A stretch of DNA of 51,652 bases from Treponema sp. (GTDB taxonomy: Bacteria; Spirochaetota; Spirochaetia; Treponematales; Treponemataceae). The notes below the pieces were generated by a model. That model was not told the origin of the DNA, made no database searches, and was given only the letters and a program-made list of their open reading frames with translations. The stretch covers positions 1-51,652 of the forward strand of contig JAFZWX010000062.1 of assembly GCA_017617145.1 (NCBI GenBank), written 5' to 3'. The position numbers were made by a program, and so were the translations under genes. Shown here in pieces: positions 35,714 through 44,577 of the stretch (the first letter of the stretch is position 1; each line of letters starts with the position of its first letter).

Positions 35714-37809
35714 GCTTCTGCCTCACTTTTCTTGTCATTATCTTTCTTGTCGTTTTCAATAAAACGGTCATCGTCAGGATTATAGAATCTGTTGATTCTT
35801 GCCTTTCGTTTAACTCTCATTCTCCATACAATCAAACCTGCAAGAAGAACAATAATTGCAAGACCATATTCGTTGAACAACTGGAAGAAGGTTACCTTTG
35901 GTTTTGATTCTGTATTAAGAACGTTTATTGAAACTCCCTTAGTACGCATCTTACAAAGATCTTCGTTACCGTTCAAATAATCAATTGCATTTATAAGAAG
36001 GAGCGCTACTCCAGACGAAGCATCTTCTGCAAAAACCTGTGTAGTTGTAATTTGTGAAGAACCGGCTACAATAATTTTTCCCGGTTGCTTGCTCCTAGAA
36101 AGATGAGATGAAATTGTGTAGTCTCCCTGACCTTCATCTTCTTTATCTGAAGAAACCGGAGCCTGATCAAAGGCACTTTCGAATTCACCTTCAAGAAGAA
36201 CCATAAGTTTTTTCTTTGAAAGCTTACTTGCATCTTCTGGTGGTGTAATCACAAGAGGATTAAGCATAAGTCCGTCCGGCTGTTCTGTCCAGGCCTTGTC
36301 GCTCGATTCTACAAGCACAGTTTCTTTTACATTTCTGTTTTCTGTAACTTCAAGAGGAGCAGTCTGAAGCATTACAACATTTGCAAGATTGCTTGTAATT
36401 GCATGCTTTTCGTTCATCTGTTCCTTCTGCAAAAGAGGTGCCCAATACAAATCAAGAATACCGTAAGTATTGTGATATGTCTGACAGCTTTGTTCATCCA
36501 TTACATATTCTTTAGTAATAGAAACTCCGTACTTGTTCAAAAGTCTTTCTATATTAACATTGTTTGCGGTATAAGTTGTCATTGTTCCGTAGAACATATT
36601 GTTTTCCTGAACTTCCTGACAAGGCTCCATAAGGAACAGAACGTTTCCACCACGCATAATAAACTGATCAATTTTGTAGAGCTCTTCTTCTGTCATATCC
36701 TGCTTTGGGCCATTGATTACAATGCTCTTCATTGAAGCAGGAATATCTTCTTCGTTCAAATCAATTGTCTTAAGTTCATATAATTCAGAAAGCGCAGTAT
36801 TAAAGCCTTTTGCACCTTCATCTGTAAGCAGATCAAGTTCACCGTGACCTACAATGTAACCGAATTGTGTCGGCTTAGAAATAAGACTCTGAATTGCAGA
36901 ATTAATATCTTCTTCTGCTGTGTCTACTCCAACAACTGCATAGTTATTAAAGAAAATATCCTGAATCTGAATTGGAAGAGTTACAAACTTTTCGCCATAT
37001 TCAACAACAACGCCAATACAACCAGTCTCATATTCACCGTTTGCATTTCTGTAATTTATAGGCTGAACTCCGTAGCGTTCTGTATAACCAGCAACCTCAT
37101 CTACAGCAGGATGAATAACCGTGTATTCAAGCTTATCCATTTTCTGCTTGTTTATTTCGCGGCAAATCTTATCAATAGAATCTTCAAGTGTATCAACCCC
37201 GGAAATTCTAAGAGATTTTATTGAGCTGCTCATAATTACATAAAGCTTAATCTTATCATCACCGCGTAAGGTTTCAAGAGAAGCCGCAGTATTTATCATT
37301 TTTGAAATTGTCGAAGTAAGTGTATATTCAAAACCATCGGAGCTTGTAATCGGATCAATAAGTTCAACACTGTCGCCGTAAGAAATTGCAAGTCCCATGT
37401 AGGTCTGCTTTACACCAATTTCATTATTATTAACTTCCTGAATCTGAACCTGGCGCAGGCCGTAGTTTGCAGCAAGATCCTGATTTTCCTGCTTAGACAA
37501 ATCCATAAAAGAAACAGAGAAGTTTTTGTTTGCAGCACGCTTGTATTCTTCAAGTAAATCTTCTACATACTGAGTAATTGCGCTGTACTGAGCCGGAAGA
37601 TTTTTATCAAAGAACACACGAATAGAAACAGGCTCATCAAGATTTTTTACAATAGTCTTACTTGCCTTTGAAAGCGAATAGGATTTTTGCTTTGTAAGGT
37701 CGGCACGAACATACGCATTGCTTCCAACAAAATTAAGGAGTACAAGAAAAATCAAAAACAAAACAAAATCAGAAGCAGAACTTTTAAACCATTCAATAAT
37801 CTTTTTCAT
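35710..37809 (-). CDS. GldG-like ABC-type auxiliary protein
   Basis: A 699-residue protein with one membrane segment near the N-terminus, a large extracytoplasmic region (about 35-650) and a C-terminal membrane segment (about 655-675) before a charged tail. The soluble part has the GldG/IFT52-like Rossmann fold: VRVFFDKNLPAQYS, then GYIVGHGELDLLTDEGA and MRGGNVLFLMEPCQE. Homologues work with an ABC-2 permease and ATPase. In Bacteroidota they serve gliding; in spirochaetes the cargo is unknown. The ATG at 37809 is preferred over the GTG at 37818 because GGAGGTG is the ribosome-binding site. Confidence 0.88.
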   Translation of the reverse strand: MKKIIEWFKSSASDFVLFLIFLVLLNFVGSNAYVRADLTKQKSYSLSKASKTIVKNLDEPVSIRVFFDKNLPAQYSAITQYVEDLLEEYKRAANKNFSVSFMDLSKQENQDLAANYGLRQVQIQEVNNNEIGVKQTYMGLAISYGDSVELIDPITSSDGFEYTLTSTISKMINTAASLETLRGDDKIKLYVIMSSSIKSLRISGVDTLEDSIDKICREINKQKMDKLEYTVIHPAVDEVAGYTERYGVQPINYRNANGEYETGCIGVVVEYGEKFVTLPIQIQDIFFNNYAVVGVDTAEEDINSAIQSLISKPTQFGYIVGHGELDLLTDEGAKGFNTALSELYELKTIDLNEEDIPASMKSIVINGPKQDMTEEELYKIDQFIMRGGNVLFLMEPCQEVQENNMFYGTMTTYTANNVNIERLLNKYGVSITKEYVMDEQSCQTYHNTYGILDLYWAPLLQKEQMNEKHAITSNLANVVMLQTAPLEVTENRNVKETVLVESSDKAWTEQPDGLMLNPLVITPPEDASKLSKKKLMVLLEGEFESAFDQAPVSSDKEDEGQGDYTISSHLSRSKQPGKIIVAGSSQITTTQVFAEDASSGVALLLINAIDYLNGNEDLCKMRTKGVSINVLNTESKPKVTFFQLFNEYGLAIIVLLAGLIVWRMRVKRKARINRFYNPDDDRFIENDKKDNDKKSEAEA

Positions 37810-37821
37810 CTTTCTCACCTC

Positions 37822-38553
37822 CTACATTTTATTTTTTGCTTCGGCACGAACTGTGCACACAAAGAACAACGCTGTTAGCGAAATAAAATAAAGCAAATCG
37901 CGTGTATCAAGAATACCTTTTGAAATTGAACCAAAGTGAACCGAAGCCGAAATGAATGAGAATAATTTTACAATTCCGTCTGGCAGGAACACAAGGAACG
38001 ATTCTACAAAAGTGAGTGCCAGACAAATTGCCATGGCAACTGCAAATGCAATAATCTGATTTTTTGTAATTGAAGAACAGAACAATCCGATTGAACTGTA
38101 TGCTGCAATAATAAAGATTGCTCCAAGGTAACCACCGATAATCGGACCGTAATCTGGAGAACCAAAAACTTCTGCAGTAATCACATAAAAGAGTGTTGGT
38201 GCAAGCATTACAAGTGATTCAATTAGAACTGCAAGATATTTTCCTGTTACAACATCAATTTCGCGAACAGGAAGTGTCATCAAAGTTTCTATAGAACCAA
38301 CGCGTTTTTCTTCAGAGAATACGCGCATTGTTACAGCCGGAATAAAGAACGAAAGCAGCATTGGAAGCATGCTGAAGAAGTTTCGGAGCTCTGCTCTGTT
38401 CTGAAGGAAGAAGGCTGCAAAAAACAAAAGTCCGTTTATTACAAGGAACAAGCCTGTAACAATGTAGCCTATTGGGCCTGAATAATAAGAACGCAATTCC
38501 CTGCGCATAATTACAAAGGCAGGATTTTTTGCTTTAGTTTTAGTGTCGCTCAT
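37822..38553 (-). CDS. GldF-like ABC-2 permease
   Basis: A 243-residue membrane protein with six segments. It has an N-terminal RRELRSYYSGPIGYI motif and the cytoplasmic coupling element MRVFSEEKRVGSIETLMTLP that is diagnostic of this permease family. It begins directly after the ATPase stop codon. Together with the ATPase and the GldG-like protein it should form an exporter or an envelope machine. Confidence 0.92.
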   Translation of the reverse strand: MSDTKTKAKNPAFVIMRRELRSYYSGPIGYIVTGLFLVINGLLFFAAFFLQNRAELRNFFSMLPMLLSFFIPAVTMRVFSEEKRVGSIETLMTLPVREIDVVTGKYLAVLIESLVMLAPTLFYVITAEVFGSPDYGPIIGGYLGAIFIIAAYSSIGLFCSSITKNQIIAFAVAMAICLALTFVESFLVFLPDGIVKLFSFISASVHFGSISKGILDTRDLLYFISLTALFFVCTVRAEAKNKM

Positions 38554-39513
38554 TTACTTTGCCTCCTTTGTGTCTGATTCATTTGAAGAGTCGCCGGAAG
38601 TTGTGAGTGCGTGGAATACGTCTTCAAGAGTATTAGACTGCATTGCCATTGCATAAATATCACAACCAGCTTCTATAAGTTTTTTAACAAGTGCCGGTCT
38701 TATTTCTGCTTCACCGTTTACAGAAACAACAACTTCGTTATGACCGTTTTCTACTTTATTAGAAGATACATTTGCAACACCTTCAACTGAGTGTGCAGCA
38801 GCTTCTGCCTTTTTAGCATCTCCGTCAAATTCAACGAATACTGTTGTAGAAGAGCCGATGCTGTTTTTAAGATTTTCTATAGAGCTGTCGGCAACAACCT
38901 TACCACCGCTGATAATGATTGCGCGTGAACACAAGGTTTCAACTTCGCTCAAAATATGAGTTGAAACAATAACTGTTCGTGTCTTACCAATTTCGCGGAT
39001 AATTGCACGAACGTCTTCTACCTGGTTAGGGTCAAGACCAGAAGTTGGTTCATCAAGAATAAGAATCTCAGGATCTGCCATAAGTGCGTGTGCAAGTGAA
39101 ACACGCTGACGGTTACCTCGGGATAATTCCGAAATATTTTTACTCATTACTTCTTTGAGCCCGCATTCCTTACAAAGGGCAGGAACTTTTTCTGCTGCAT
39201 TTTCTCCATGCATTTGGGCAATGTACTTAAGGTAATCTTCAACAATCATCTCGCCATAAAGCGGAGCCGACTCGGGCATATAACCTATTTTCTTTTTAGA
39301 TTCAACAGGCGCTTTTGTAATATCTTCTCCGTCAATAAAAATCTGACCTTCTGAAGGAGCCAAGAAGCCTGTAATCATTCGCATTGTTGTAGTTTTTCCG
39401 GCGCCATTAGGTCCAAGCAGACCAACAATCTGCCCGGTTGGAATGGAAAAACTCACATCATTCACCGCACGAAAAGTCCCGAAGTTTCGAGACACGTGGG
39501 AAACCTCAATCAT
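38554..39513 (-). CDS. GldA-like ABC transporter ATPase
   Basis: A 319-residue ATPase: Walker A GPNGAGKTT, the signature segment ELSRGNRQRVSLAHALMADP, Walker B ILILDEPTSGLDPNQV and the switch IVSTHILSEVE. A C-terminal extension of about 100 residues is typical of the gliding/NatA-type group. It is the first gene of the exporter-pth operon. GGAGG precedes the ATG by seven bases, and a TATAAT-type -10 box lies about 30 bases upstream (near 39546-39551, minus strand), giving a normal leader. Confidence 0.93.
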   Translation of the reverse strand: MIEVSHVSRNFGTFRAVNDVSFSIPTGQIVGLLGPNGAGKTTTMRMITGFLAPSEGQIFIDGEDITKAPVESKKKIGYMPESAPLYGEMIVEDYLKYIAQMHGENAAEKVPALCKECGLKEVMSKNISELSRGNRQRVSLAHALMADPEILILDEPTSGLDPNQVEDVRAIIREIGKTRTVIVSTHILSEVETLCSRAIIISGGKVVADSSIENLKNSIGSSTTVFVEFDGDAKKAEAAAHSVEGVANVSSNKVENGHNEVVVSVNGEAEIRPALVKKLIEAGCDIYAMAMQSNTLEDVFHALTTSGDSSNESDTKEAK

Positions 39514-39597
39514 TTTGAGCCTCCAAATTTTTAGTTATGATAACATTATAATGAAAAAAGACGTGTTTGTTAAATAATTGTTTGTTAGAATTTAGCT

Positions 39598-41544
39598 TTA
39601 CTCAGCAATTTCCATCCATTGCTCAGTTGCAGCCTCGAGCTGTTTTGCTGTTTCTTCAATTTCGAGCTGAACAGCTTTTGCTTTTTCACCATTGGAATAA
39701 ATCTGCGGGTCGGCAAGCTTGTTTTCAAGTTCGGCTTTATGCGCTTCAAGAGAAGCAATTTTTTCTTCAAGTTGACTGATTGTTTTTGCCTTCTTGCGTT
39801 TTTCGGCTTCGAGACGTTTTTGCTCTTCCCAGGAAAGCTGGGGGGCGTTACGGGGGGCTTGCCCCACGTTAGAAGGGGTGGGCGAAGACATGGCTGAGCC
39901 CAGGGGAAGGCTTTCCCCTCCTGGAGTTTCAAGCACTCCTTCTTTTTCTGTCTGCTCTAAATAATATTTGTAGTCACCAGGATAATACATTGACTTACCG
40001 GGCTCAAGATGTAAAACCTGAGTTGCAAGCTGTTCTATAAAACCGCGGTCATGGCTTACAAAAACTACTGTTCCACCAAAATCACGAAGCGCAGATAAAA
40101 GCACGTCTTTTGAATGAAGGTCAAGGTGGTTTGTAGGTTCATCGAGTACCAGAAGATTTACAGGACTAAGCAGGAGCTGCAGCAAAGCTATTCGAGACTT
40201 TTCTCCACCGGAAAGAACATCAAGACTTTTGAATACATCGTCGCCTCTAAAAAGAAAAGCACCCAGCATATCGCGCAGTTTTGGAATCAGTTCAAGCGGC
40301 GCAATGCCTTCCAGATACTCAAGAATTGTACAACTTCCTTTTATTGTTTCTGCATTATCCTGACTAAAATAACCGATTTTTACACCAGCCCCTGGAATGA
40401 TTTCGCCTTTAAACGAAGAATCTTCTCCCGCAATTATTCGTAGTAATGTAGATTTTCCTGCTCCGTTTCGCCCCGCAACAACAAGACGCTGTCCGTTTTC
40501 CAAAGTAAGATCAAGATTATTCAGAACATTTGTTTTCCCATCATAGGATTTGCAGATCTGGTTCATTCGCAAAACAAGTCTGCCTGCATGTGGAGCCGGT
40601 GGAAATGTAAAATGGATTTTTTTAAGCGATTCAGGAATTTCTATTCGTACCATTTTTTCAAGTTTTTTCTGATATTCCTGTGCCTGCGCTGCTTTTGTTG
40701 CCTTATAACCAAAACGAGTTATAAATGCTTCAAGTTTCTGAATTTCTTCCTGCTGCTGTTCGTAGGCGGCCATAAGAGTTTTAAGTTCTGTTTCGCGAAC
40801 CTTTTCGTAATGAGTGTAGTTGCCCGGATATCGTTTGAGTTCTCCGTTAAAAAGCTCGTATACTTCGTTTATTGTAACATCAAGAAAATAGCGGTCGTGA
40901 CTTACGAGTAAGAAGCCGCCCTTGTAATTCTGAAGAAATTCTTCGAGCCAGGAACGTGCTTCAAGGTCAAGGTAGTTTGTCGGTTCATCAAGCAGCAGAA
41001 TGTCCGGATTTTGCATAAGGGCTTTTGCAAGTGCAATACGCATCTGCCATCCGCCTGAAAATTCTTCTGTGTTGCGTTCAAAATCGGTACGCAAAAAGCC
41101 TAGACCTAAAAGAACAGATTCTGCTACTGACTGTCTTCTGTGCCAGCCGGAATCGTCAAGCTTTTGAATTAATTCTGCCTGAATTTCTACAAGCTGCTGT
41201 TCATTTGAAGGCTTTGCCTGAAGCTGTGTTCCAATTTCATCTATTTTATTCTGAAGATCATAGCCGTATTGAAAAGCCTTGTCTGCTTCTTCTAAAAGTG
41301 TACAACCGTGGTGTGTAAGTCCTGATTGTGGAAGATATGCAATGCGACAATCCTTTTGAACTGCACGCTCTCCGGAATCTGGTGCGGTGAGTCCTGCAAG
41401 CACCTTTATGAGAGTAGATTTCCCAGAGCCGTTTGCACCTGTGAGCGCAATCTTTGAACCGGTCTGAAGATTGATTGTTACATTTTTTAAGATATCTCTG
41501 TCGCCAAAAGCAAGAGAAACCTGTGAAAACTGAACAAAAGCCAT
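39598..41544 (-). CDS. ABC-F family ATPase
   Basis: A 648-residue soluble protein with two ABC domains (Walker A TGANGSGKS and AGRNGAGKS; signatures EFSGGWQMRIALAKAL and LSGGEKSRIALLQLL), joined by the ABC-F linker rich in Lys/Glu (about 235-300). The C-terminus is a coiled coil (about 575-640). ABC-F proteins act on the ribosome. The long C-terminal coiled coil resembles the Uup/YdiF type. A GC-rich insert (39838-39924) adds a Pro/Gly/Ser-rich peptide between the second ABC domain and the coiled coil. Confidence 0.92.
   Translation of the reverse strand: MAFVQFSQVSLAFGDRDILKNVTINLQTGSKIALTGANGSGKSTLIKVLAGLTAPDSGERAVQKDCRIAYLPQSGLTHHGCTLLEEADKAFQYGYDLQNKIDEIGTQLQAKPSNEQQLVEIQAELIQKLDDSGWHRRQSVAESVLLGLGFLRTDFERNTEEFSGGWQMRIALAKALMQNPDILLLDEPTNYLDLEARSWLEEFLQNYKGGFLLVSHDRYFLDVTINEVYELFNGELKRYPGNYTHYEKVRETELKTLMAAYEQQQEEIQKLEAFITRFGYKATKAAQAQEYQKKLEKMVRIEIPESLKKIHFTFPPAPHAGRLVLRMNQICKSYDGKTNVLNNLDLTLENGQRLVVAGRNGAGKSTLLRIIAGEDSSFKGEIIPGAGVKIGYFSQDNAETIKGSCTILEYLEGIAPLELIPKLRDMLGAFLFRGDDVFKSLDVLSGGEKSRIALLQLLLSPVNLLVLDEPTNHLDLHSKDVLLSALRDFGGTVVFVSHDRGFIEQLATQVLHLEPGKSMYYPGDYKYYLEQTEKEGVLETPGGESLPLGSAMSSPTPSNVGQAPRNAPQLSWEEQKRLEAEKRKKAKTISQLEEKIASLEAHKAELENKLADPQIYSNGEKAKAVQLEIEETAKQLEAATEQWMEIAE
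39838..39924. repeat. GC-rich hairpin insert inside the ABC-F gene
   Basis: This stretch is strikingly GC-rich against its surroundings and contains two hairpins, GGGGC/GCCCC (39854-39865) and GGGGAA/TTCCCC (39903-39918). Read on the minus strand it encodes a low-complexity peptide (ETPGGESLPLGSAMSSPTPS onward) not expected in the family. Whether it is a copy of a dispersed repeat cannot be tested within this window, which has only one copy. Confidence 0.65.
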
Positions 41545-41574
41545 AAATGCCTGCCGTACCTTTTTTTGTTATTT

Positions 41575-42915
41575 CTACCTGCTCTTAAAATACATGATAA
41601 GAGGACTTGAACTTCTGGCTGTTACAAGAATTCCATTGTAGGTTGCATCTGTAGCAGCTTCAAGACGTAAACCGTCTGCTTCAAGTTTATAAAGGAAGTT
41701 AACTTCATCATTAGTTCCTTCAAACTTAAAGGTAAGTACTCCATCATAAGAAGCAGCAAGAGTTTTACTAACTGCATACTTAACACTACAGGTTCCTGCA
41801 TTTTTTGCACCAGCATTTATAATTGAAGGAACAAGAAGCTTAAAGCCTGTCCATCGGAAAGTTCCATCGGTATTAAGGCTTAAGTTTCCGTAGCTTGAAC
41901 TTGAAAGATCTCCCGAAGCTTTTGCAACTTTATTATATTCATTTACACGTCTTTCTTTTTCGGCAGTAACAATTGCATTAATATCTTCTCCTAAAGTAAC
42001 AAGATTAAGCTCCTGTGGTTTGCCGCTGTCATCGGTGTAGCGTACAACAATAAAGGCAGATTTTTTATAAACAATGATAATTGGAATATCATTCAGCGTG
42101 TACTCAAAATCATCAGATTTTTTATAACCGGTATAATCCCAACTTTCGTGAATGCCACTCATATTGAGAGAAACTTTATTGTTTACTGTATCAATCATAA
42201 AATTATATGAAGGATGAAGTTTTGTAAGATCAATATTGCCAGACGAAATCATTGTGCTAAAGCTATCCGGATACCAGGCCTTGTTTAAAATTGAGTTGTA
42301 GTAATTATCTTCTTCCTCTTCTTCCTCGATTTTTTCACCGCCAACCTGTTCGCCGTTTTCATCTGTTTCATAAATATTCAGATTGTACGAAAAACACCAG
42401 CCTTGAGTTCCGTCAGATGTTAAGATTTTATACCAGTCCCCTTCAAGTGCTTTTCCACCTGTCATTGGTGCTTGTCCTGTCCCTTTATACAGAAGCTTTA
42501 TAACTTCACCCTTTCGTAAACGATATACCTGTTTTGCTGTGTTTACCGGTTCTGCACGACATGGAAGACCATCAAGTTTTACAGAGGCATACTGTTTGGC
42601 GCAATCTTCATATTTTTTAACGACGTTTCCGATTTTTGATTTTTTTACCGGATCTGTAAGCTGCCACAAAGGAATTTCAATTTTCTGAAGTTCTTTTGCA
42701 TTAACATCTTCTTCATCTGCAATTCCAACAACATATACCTGAGAAATATTTGAACGAATATAAACTGGAAGTATCTCGCCGCTTGAAAGCTTATACTCTG
42801 GTACATTCCAAAGCAGAACGCTATACCCCATCACTTTATCTTTACATGAAATTAAAAATATTGAACAAAATGCAAGCAGAAAAGTTGCTGCCACACAAAA
42901 AAAATTCTTTTTCAT
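41575..42915 (-). CDS. SH3-domain lipoprotein
   Basis: A 446-residue lipoprotein with a signal peptide and lipobox LISC (Cys24). A bacterial SH3 domain (about 120-190; LPCRAEPVNTAKQVYRLRKG then GDWYKILTSDGTQGWCFS), an acidic linker (EKIEEEEEEDN) and a beta-rich C-terminal region follow. Function unknown; binding to peptidoglycan is a guess from the SH3 fold. The start at 42915 is chosen because a longer frame to 42933 contains the -10 box (TATATT/TATTAT, 42929-42922) inside its first codons. The transcript is therefore probably leaderless. Confidence 0.82.
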   Translation of the reverse strand: MKKNFFCVAATFLLAFCSIFLISCKDKVMGYSVLLWNVPEYKLSSGEILPVYIRSNISQVYVVGIADEEDVNAKELQKIEIPLWQLTDPVKKSKIGNVVKKYEDCAKQYASVKLDGLPCRAEPVNTAKQVYRLRKGEVIKLLYKGTGQAPMTGGKALEGDWYKILTSDGTQGWCFSYNLNIYETDENGEQVGGEKIEEEEEEDNYYNSILNKAWYPDSFSTMISSGNIDLTKLHPSYNFMIDTVNNKVSLNMSGIHESWDYTGYKKSDDFEYTLNDIPIIIVYKKSAFIVVRYTDDSGKPQELNLVTLGEDINAIVTAEKERRVNEYNKVAKASGDLSSSSYGNLSLNTDGTFRWTGFKLLVPSIINAGAKNAGTCSVKYAVSKTLAASYDGVLTFKFEGTNDEVNFLYKLEADGLRLEAATDATYNGILVTARSSSPLIMYFKSR

Positions 42916-42968
42916 AGATAAATAATATAGCAAATTTTGGGATTTGTGTCATTGATGTGGCAGAATTC

Positions 42969-42995
42969 GTCATTACGAGCCTAGCGAAGCAATTC
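42969..42995. repeat. Third dispersed-repeat type upstream of the TRAP operon
   Basis: GTCATTACGAGCCTAGCGAA, followed by GCAATTC, resembles the GTCATTGCGAG...GCGAAGCAATC repeats known from many genomes. GAATT/AATTC at its ends can pair. It lies between the divergent SH3 lipoprotein and TAXI genes. Only one copy is present here. Confidence 0.5.
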
Positions 42996-43062
42996 ACTTC
43001 AAGTTGCTTTTATGTTCTATCTATAGTAAAATATTATCTACACTTTTAGGAGGATTCATTCA

Positions 43063-44019
43063 ATGAAAAAAATCACATCATTTGCAGTGCTCGCTGCTTT
43101 GGCTTTTGCTCTTTTGACAGGCTGCTCTGGTACAACACAAAAGAATTACATTCTTGCAACTGGAGGAACCAGTGGTACATACTATCCATTTGGTGGTGCA
43201 ATTGCTAACGTATGGAACACTAAACTCGAAAATATGAATGTTACTGCTCAGGCAACTGGTGCTTCTGCAGAAAATCTTCGTCTTATTAATAAGGGCGAAG
43301 CAGAATTTGCAATCGTTCAGAACGATGTAATGGACTATGCATATAACGGAACTGATTTATTTGCAGGCGAAAAGCTTACAAACATCATGACAATCGGAAC
43401 CATGTATCCGGAAGTTGTTCAGATTGCTGTTTCTAAAGCAAGTGGAATTAAATCGGTTGCAGATTTTAAGGGAAAACGAATTTCTGTTGGAGCCGCTGGT
43501 TCTGGTGTAGAATTCAATGCTAAACAGATTATGGAAGGTTATGGTTTGACTTTTGATGATATTAAAAAGAGCAACCTTTCTTTCAAGGAATCTGCAGACG
43601 GAATTCAGAATGGTACATTGGACGGATGTTTCATTACTGCCGGTGTTCCTAACGCTGCTTTACAGGAACTTGCATTTACTGCAGGTCTTACACTTATTCC
43701 TGTAGACGGAGCCGCTGCTGAAAAAATCTGTGCAAAATATGGATATTATACAAAGACAGTTATTCCGGGCGGAACTTACAAGGGAACAGACGAAGACGTT
43801 GGTGCTTTGGCAATTATGGCTACTTTGGCAGTAAGCTCTAAGCTTGATGAACAGACTGTTTATGATATGACAAAGGCTTTGTTCTCTAACCTTACAGACC
43901 TTTCAAACGGTCACGCAAAGGGAAAGGAAGTTTCTGCTAAAACTGCTATTACCGGTGTTTCAGTTCCGTTCCATCCTGGTGCAATTAAGTATTATAAAGA
44001 AATCGGATTGATGAAATAA
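43063..44019 (+). CDS. TAXI family TRAP transporter substrate-binding lipoprotein
   Basis: A 318-residue lipoprotein (lipobox LTGC, Cys21) of the TAXI family, the solute receptor of certain TRAP importers. Motifs are LATGGTSGTYYPFGGAIANVW, TGASAENLRLINKGEAEFAIVQNDV and VGAAGSGVEFNAKQIMEGYGL. TAXI receptors commonly bind dicarboxylates or amino acids such as glutamate; the ligand here is not known. A strong AGGAGG lies ten bases before the ATG. It is the first gene of a three-gene transporter operon. Confidence 0.95.
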   Translation: MKKITSFAVLAALAFALLTGCSGTTQKNYILATGGTSGTYYPFGGAIANVWNTKLENMNVTAQATGASAENLRLINKGEAEFAIVQNDVMDYAYNGTDLFAGEKLTNIMTIGTMYPEVVQIAVSKASGIKSVADFKGKRISVGAAGSGVEFNAKQIMEGYGLTFDDIKKSNLSFKESADGIQNGTLDGCFITAGVPNAALQELAFTAGLTLIPVDGAAAEKICAKYGYYTKTVIPGGTYKGTDEDVGALAIMATLAVSSKLDEQTVYDMTKALFSNLTDLSNGHAKGKEVSAKTAITGVSVPFHPGAIKYYKEIGLMK

Positions 44020-44039
44020 TGCCCTAAGCGTGGCAATCC

Positions 44040-44564
44040 ATGAATAAAAAAAGTGTTTTTTTATTTGCATCAATCTTTTTATTAATTCTTGGAGGGGTGA
44101 TTTTTTTTACTCCTTCAAAAACCGTTCTTGCAATTTACAACAGAAAAAATCCGGAGCAAAGGATTTATTCTGTACAGGGTTACAGGGACGGTTTTATAAT
44201 TTCTTACACACATAGTGTAAATAAAGGTCGTGTTCATGATTATTATAAATGCGACCTTGAAAACCGTGAGCTTGTTCTTCAAAGCACACATTTTGTTTCT
44301 TATGGAGCGGGCATTCCTGAACCTGAAGAAACTCCGGGTGCTGAATTTACAGTACTTGGAGATGATTACACAATTTCAAACATAAACAGAAGAATGCAAA
44401 AGCTTGTAATGGCAGTTGGCGTTATTGCAGATCACAGTTTTGCAGTTGATAATACAGATTTTGAAGAGCGTGCTCTTAAGGATTTTTTTGAGCCGCAGAC
44501 AAGTTTGATTTTTGAAATTAAAAAAGTGAGCCCGGTTGATTACTGGGTACATAAGATAGATTAA
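44040..44564 (+). CDS. DUF1850 domain-containing protein
   Basis: A 174-residue protein with an N-terminal membrane segment (about 5-24) and an extracytoplasmic DUF1850 domain. The family motif FIISYTHSVNKGRVHDYYKC is present, as is FVSYGAGIPE. DUF1850 genes are regularly found between the TAXI receptor and the fused permease, so it is probably an accessory subunit. Its start is 20 bases after the TAXI stop. Confidence 0.9.
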   Translation: MNKKSVFLFASIFLLILGGVIFFTPSKTVLAIYNRKNPEQRIYSVQGYRDGFIISYTHSVNKGRVHDYYKCDLENRELVLQSTHFVSYGAGIPEPEETPGAEFTVLGDDYTISNINRRMQKLVMAVGVIADHSFAVDNTDFEERALKDFFEPQTSLIFEIKKVSPVDYWVHKID

Positions 44565-44577
44565 AAAGGAGAGTTCC

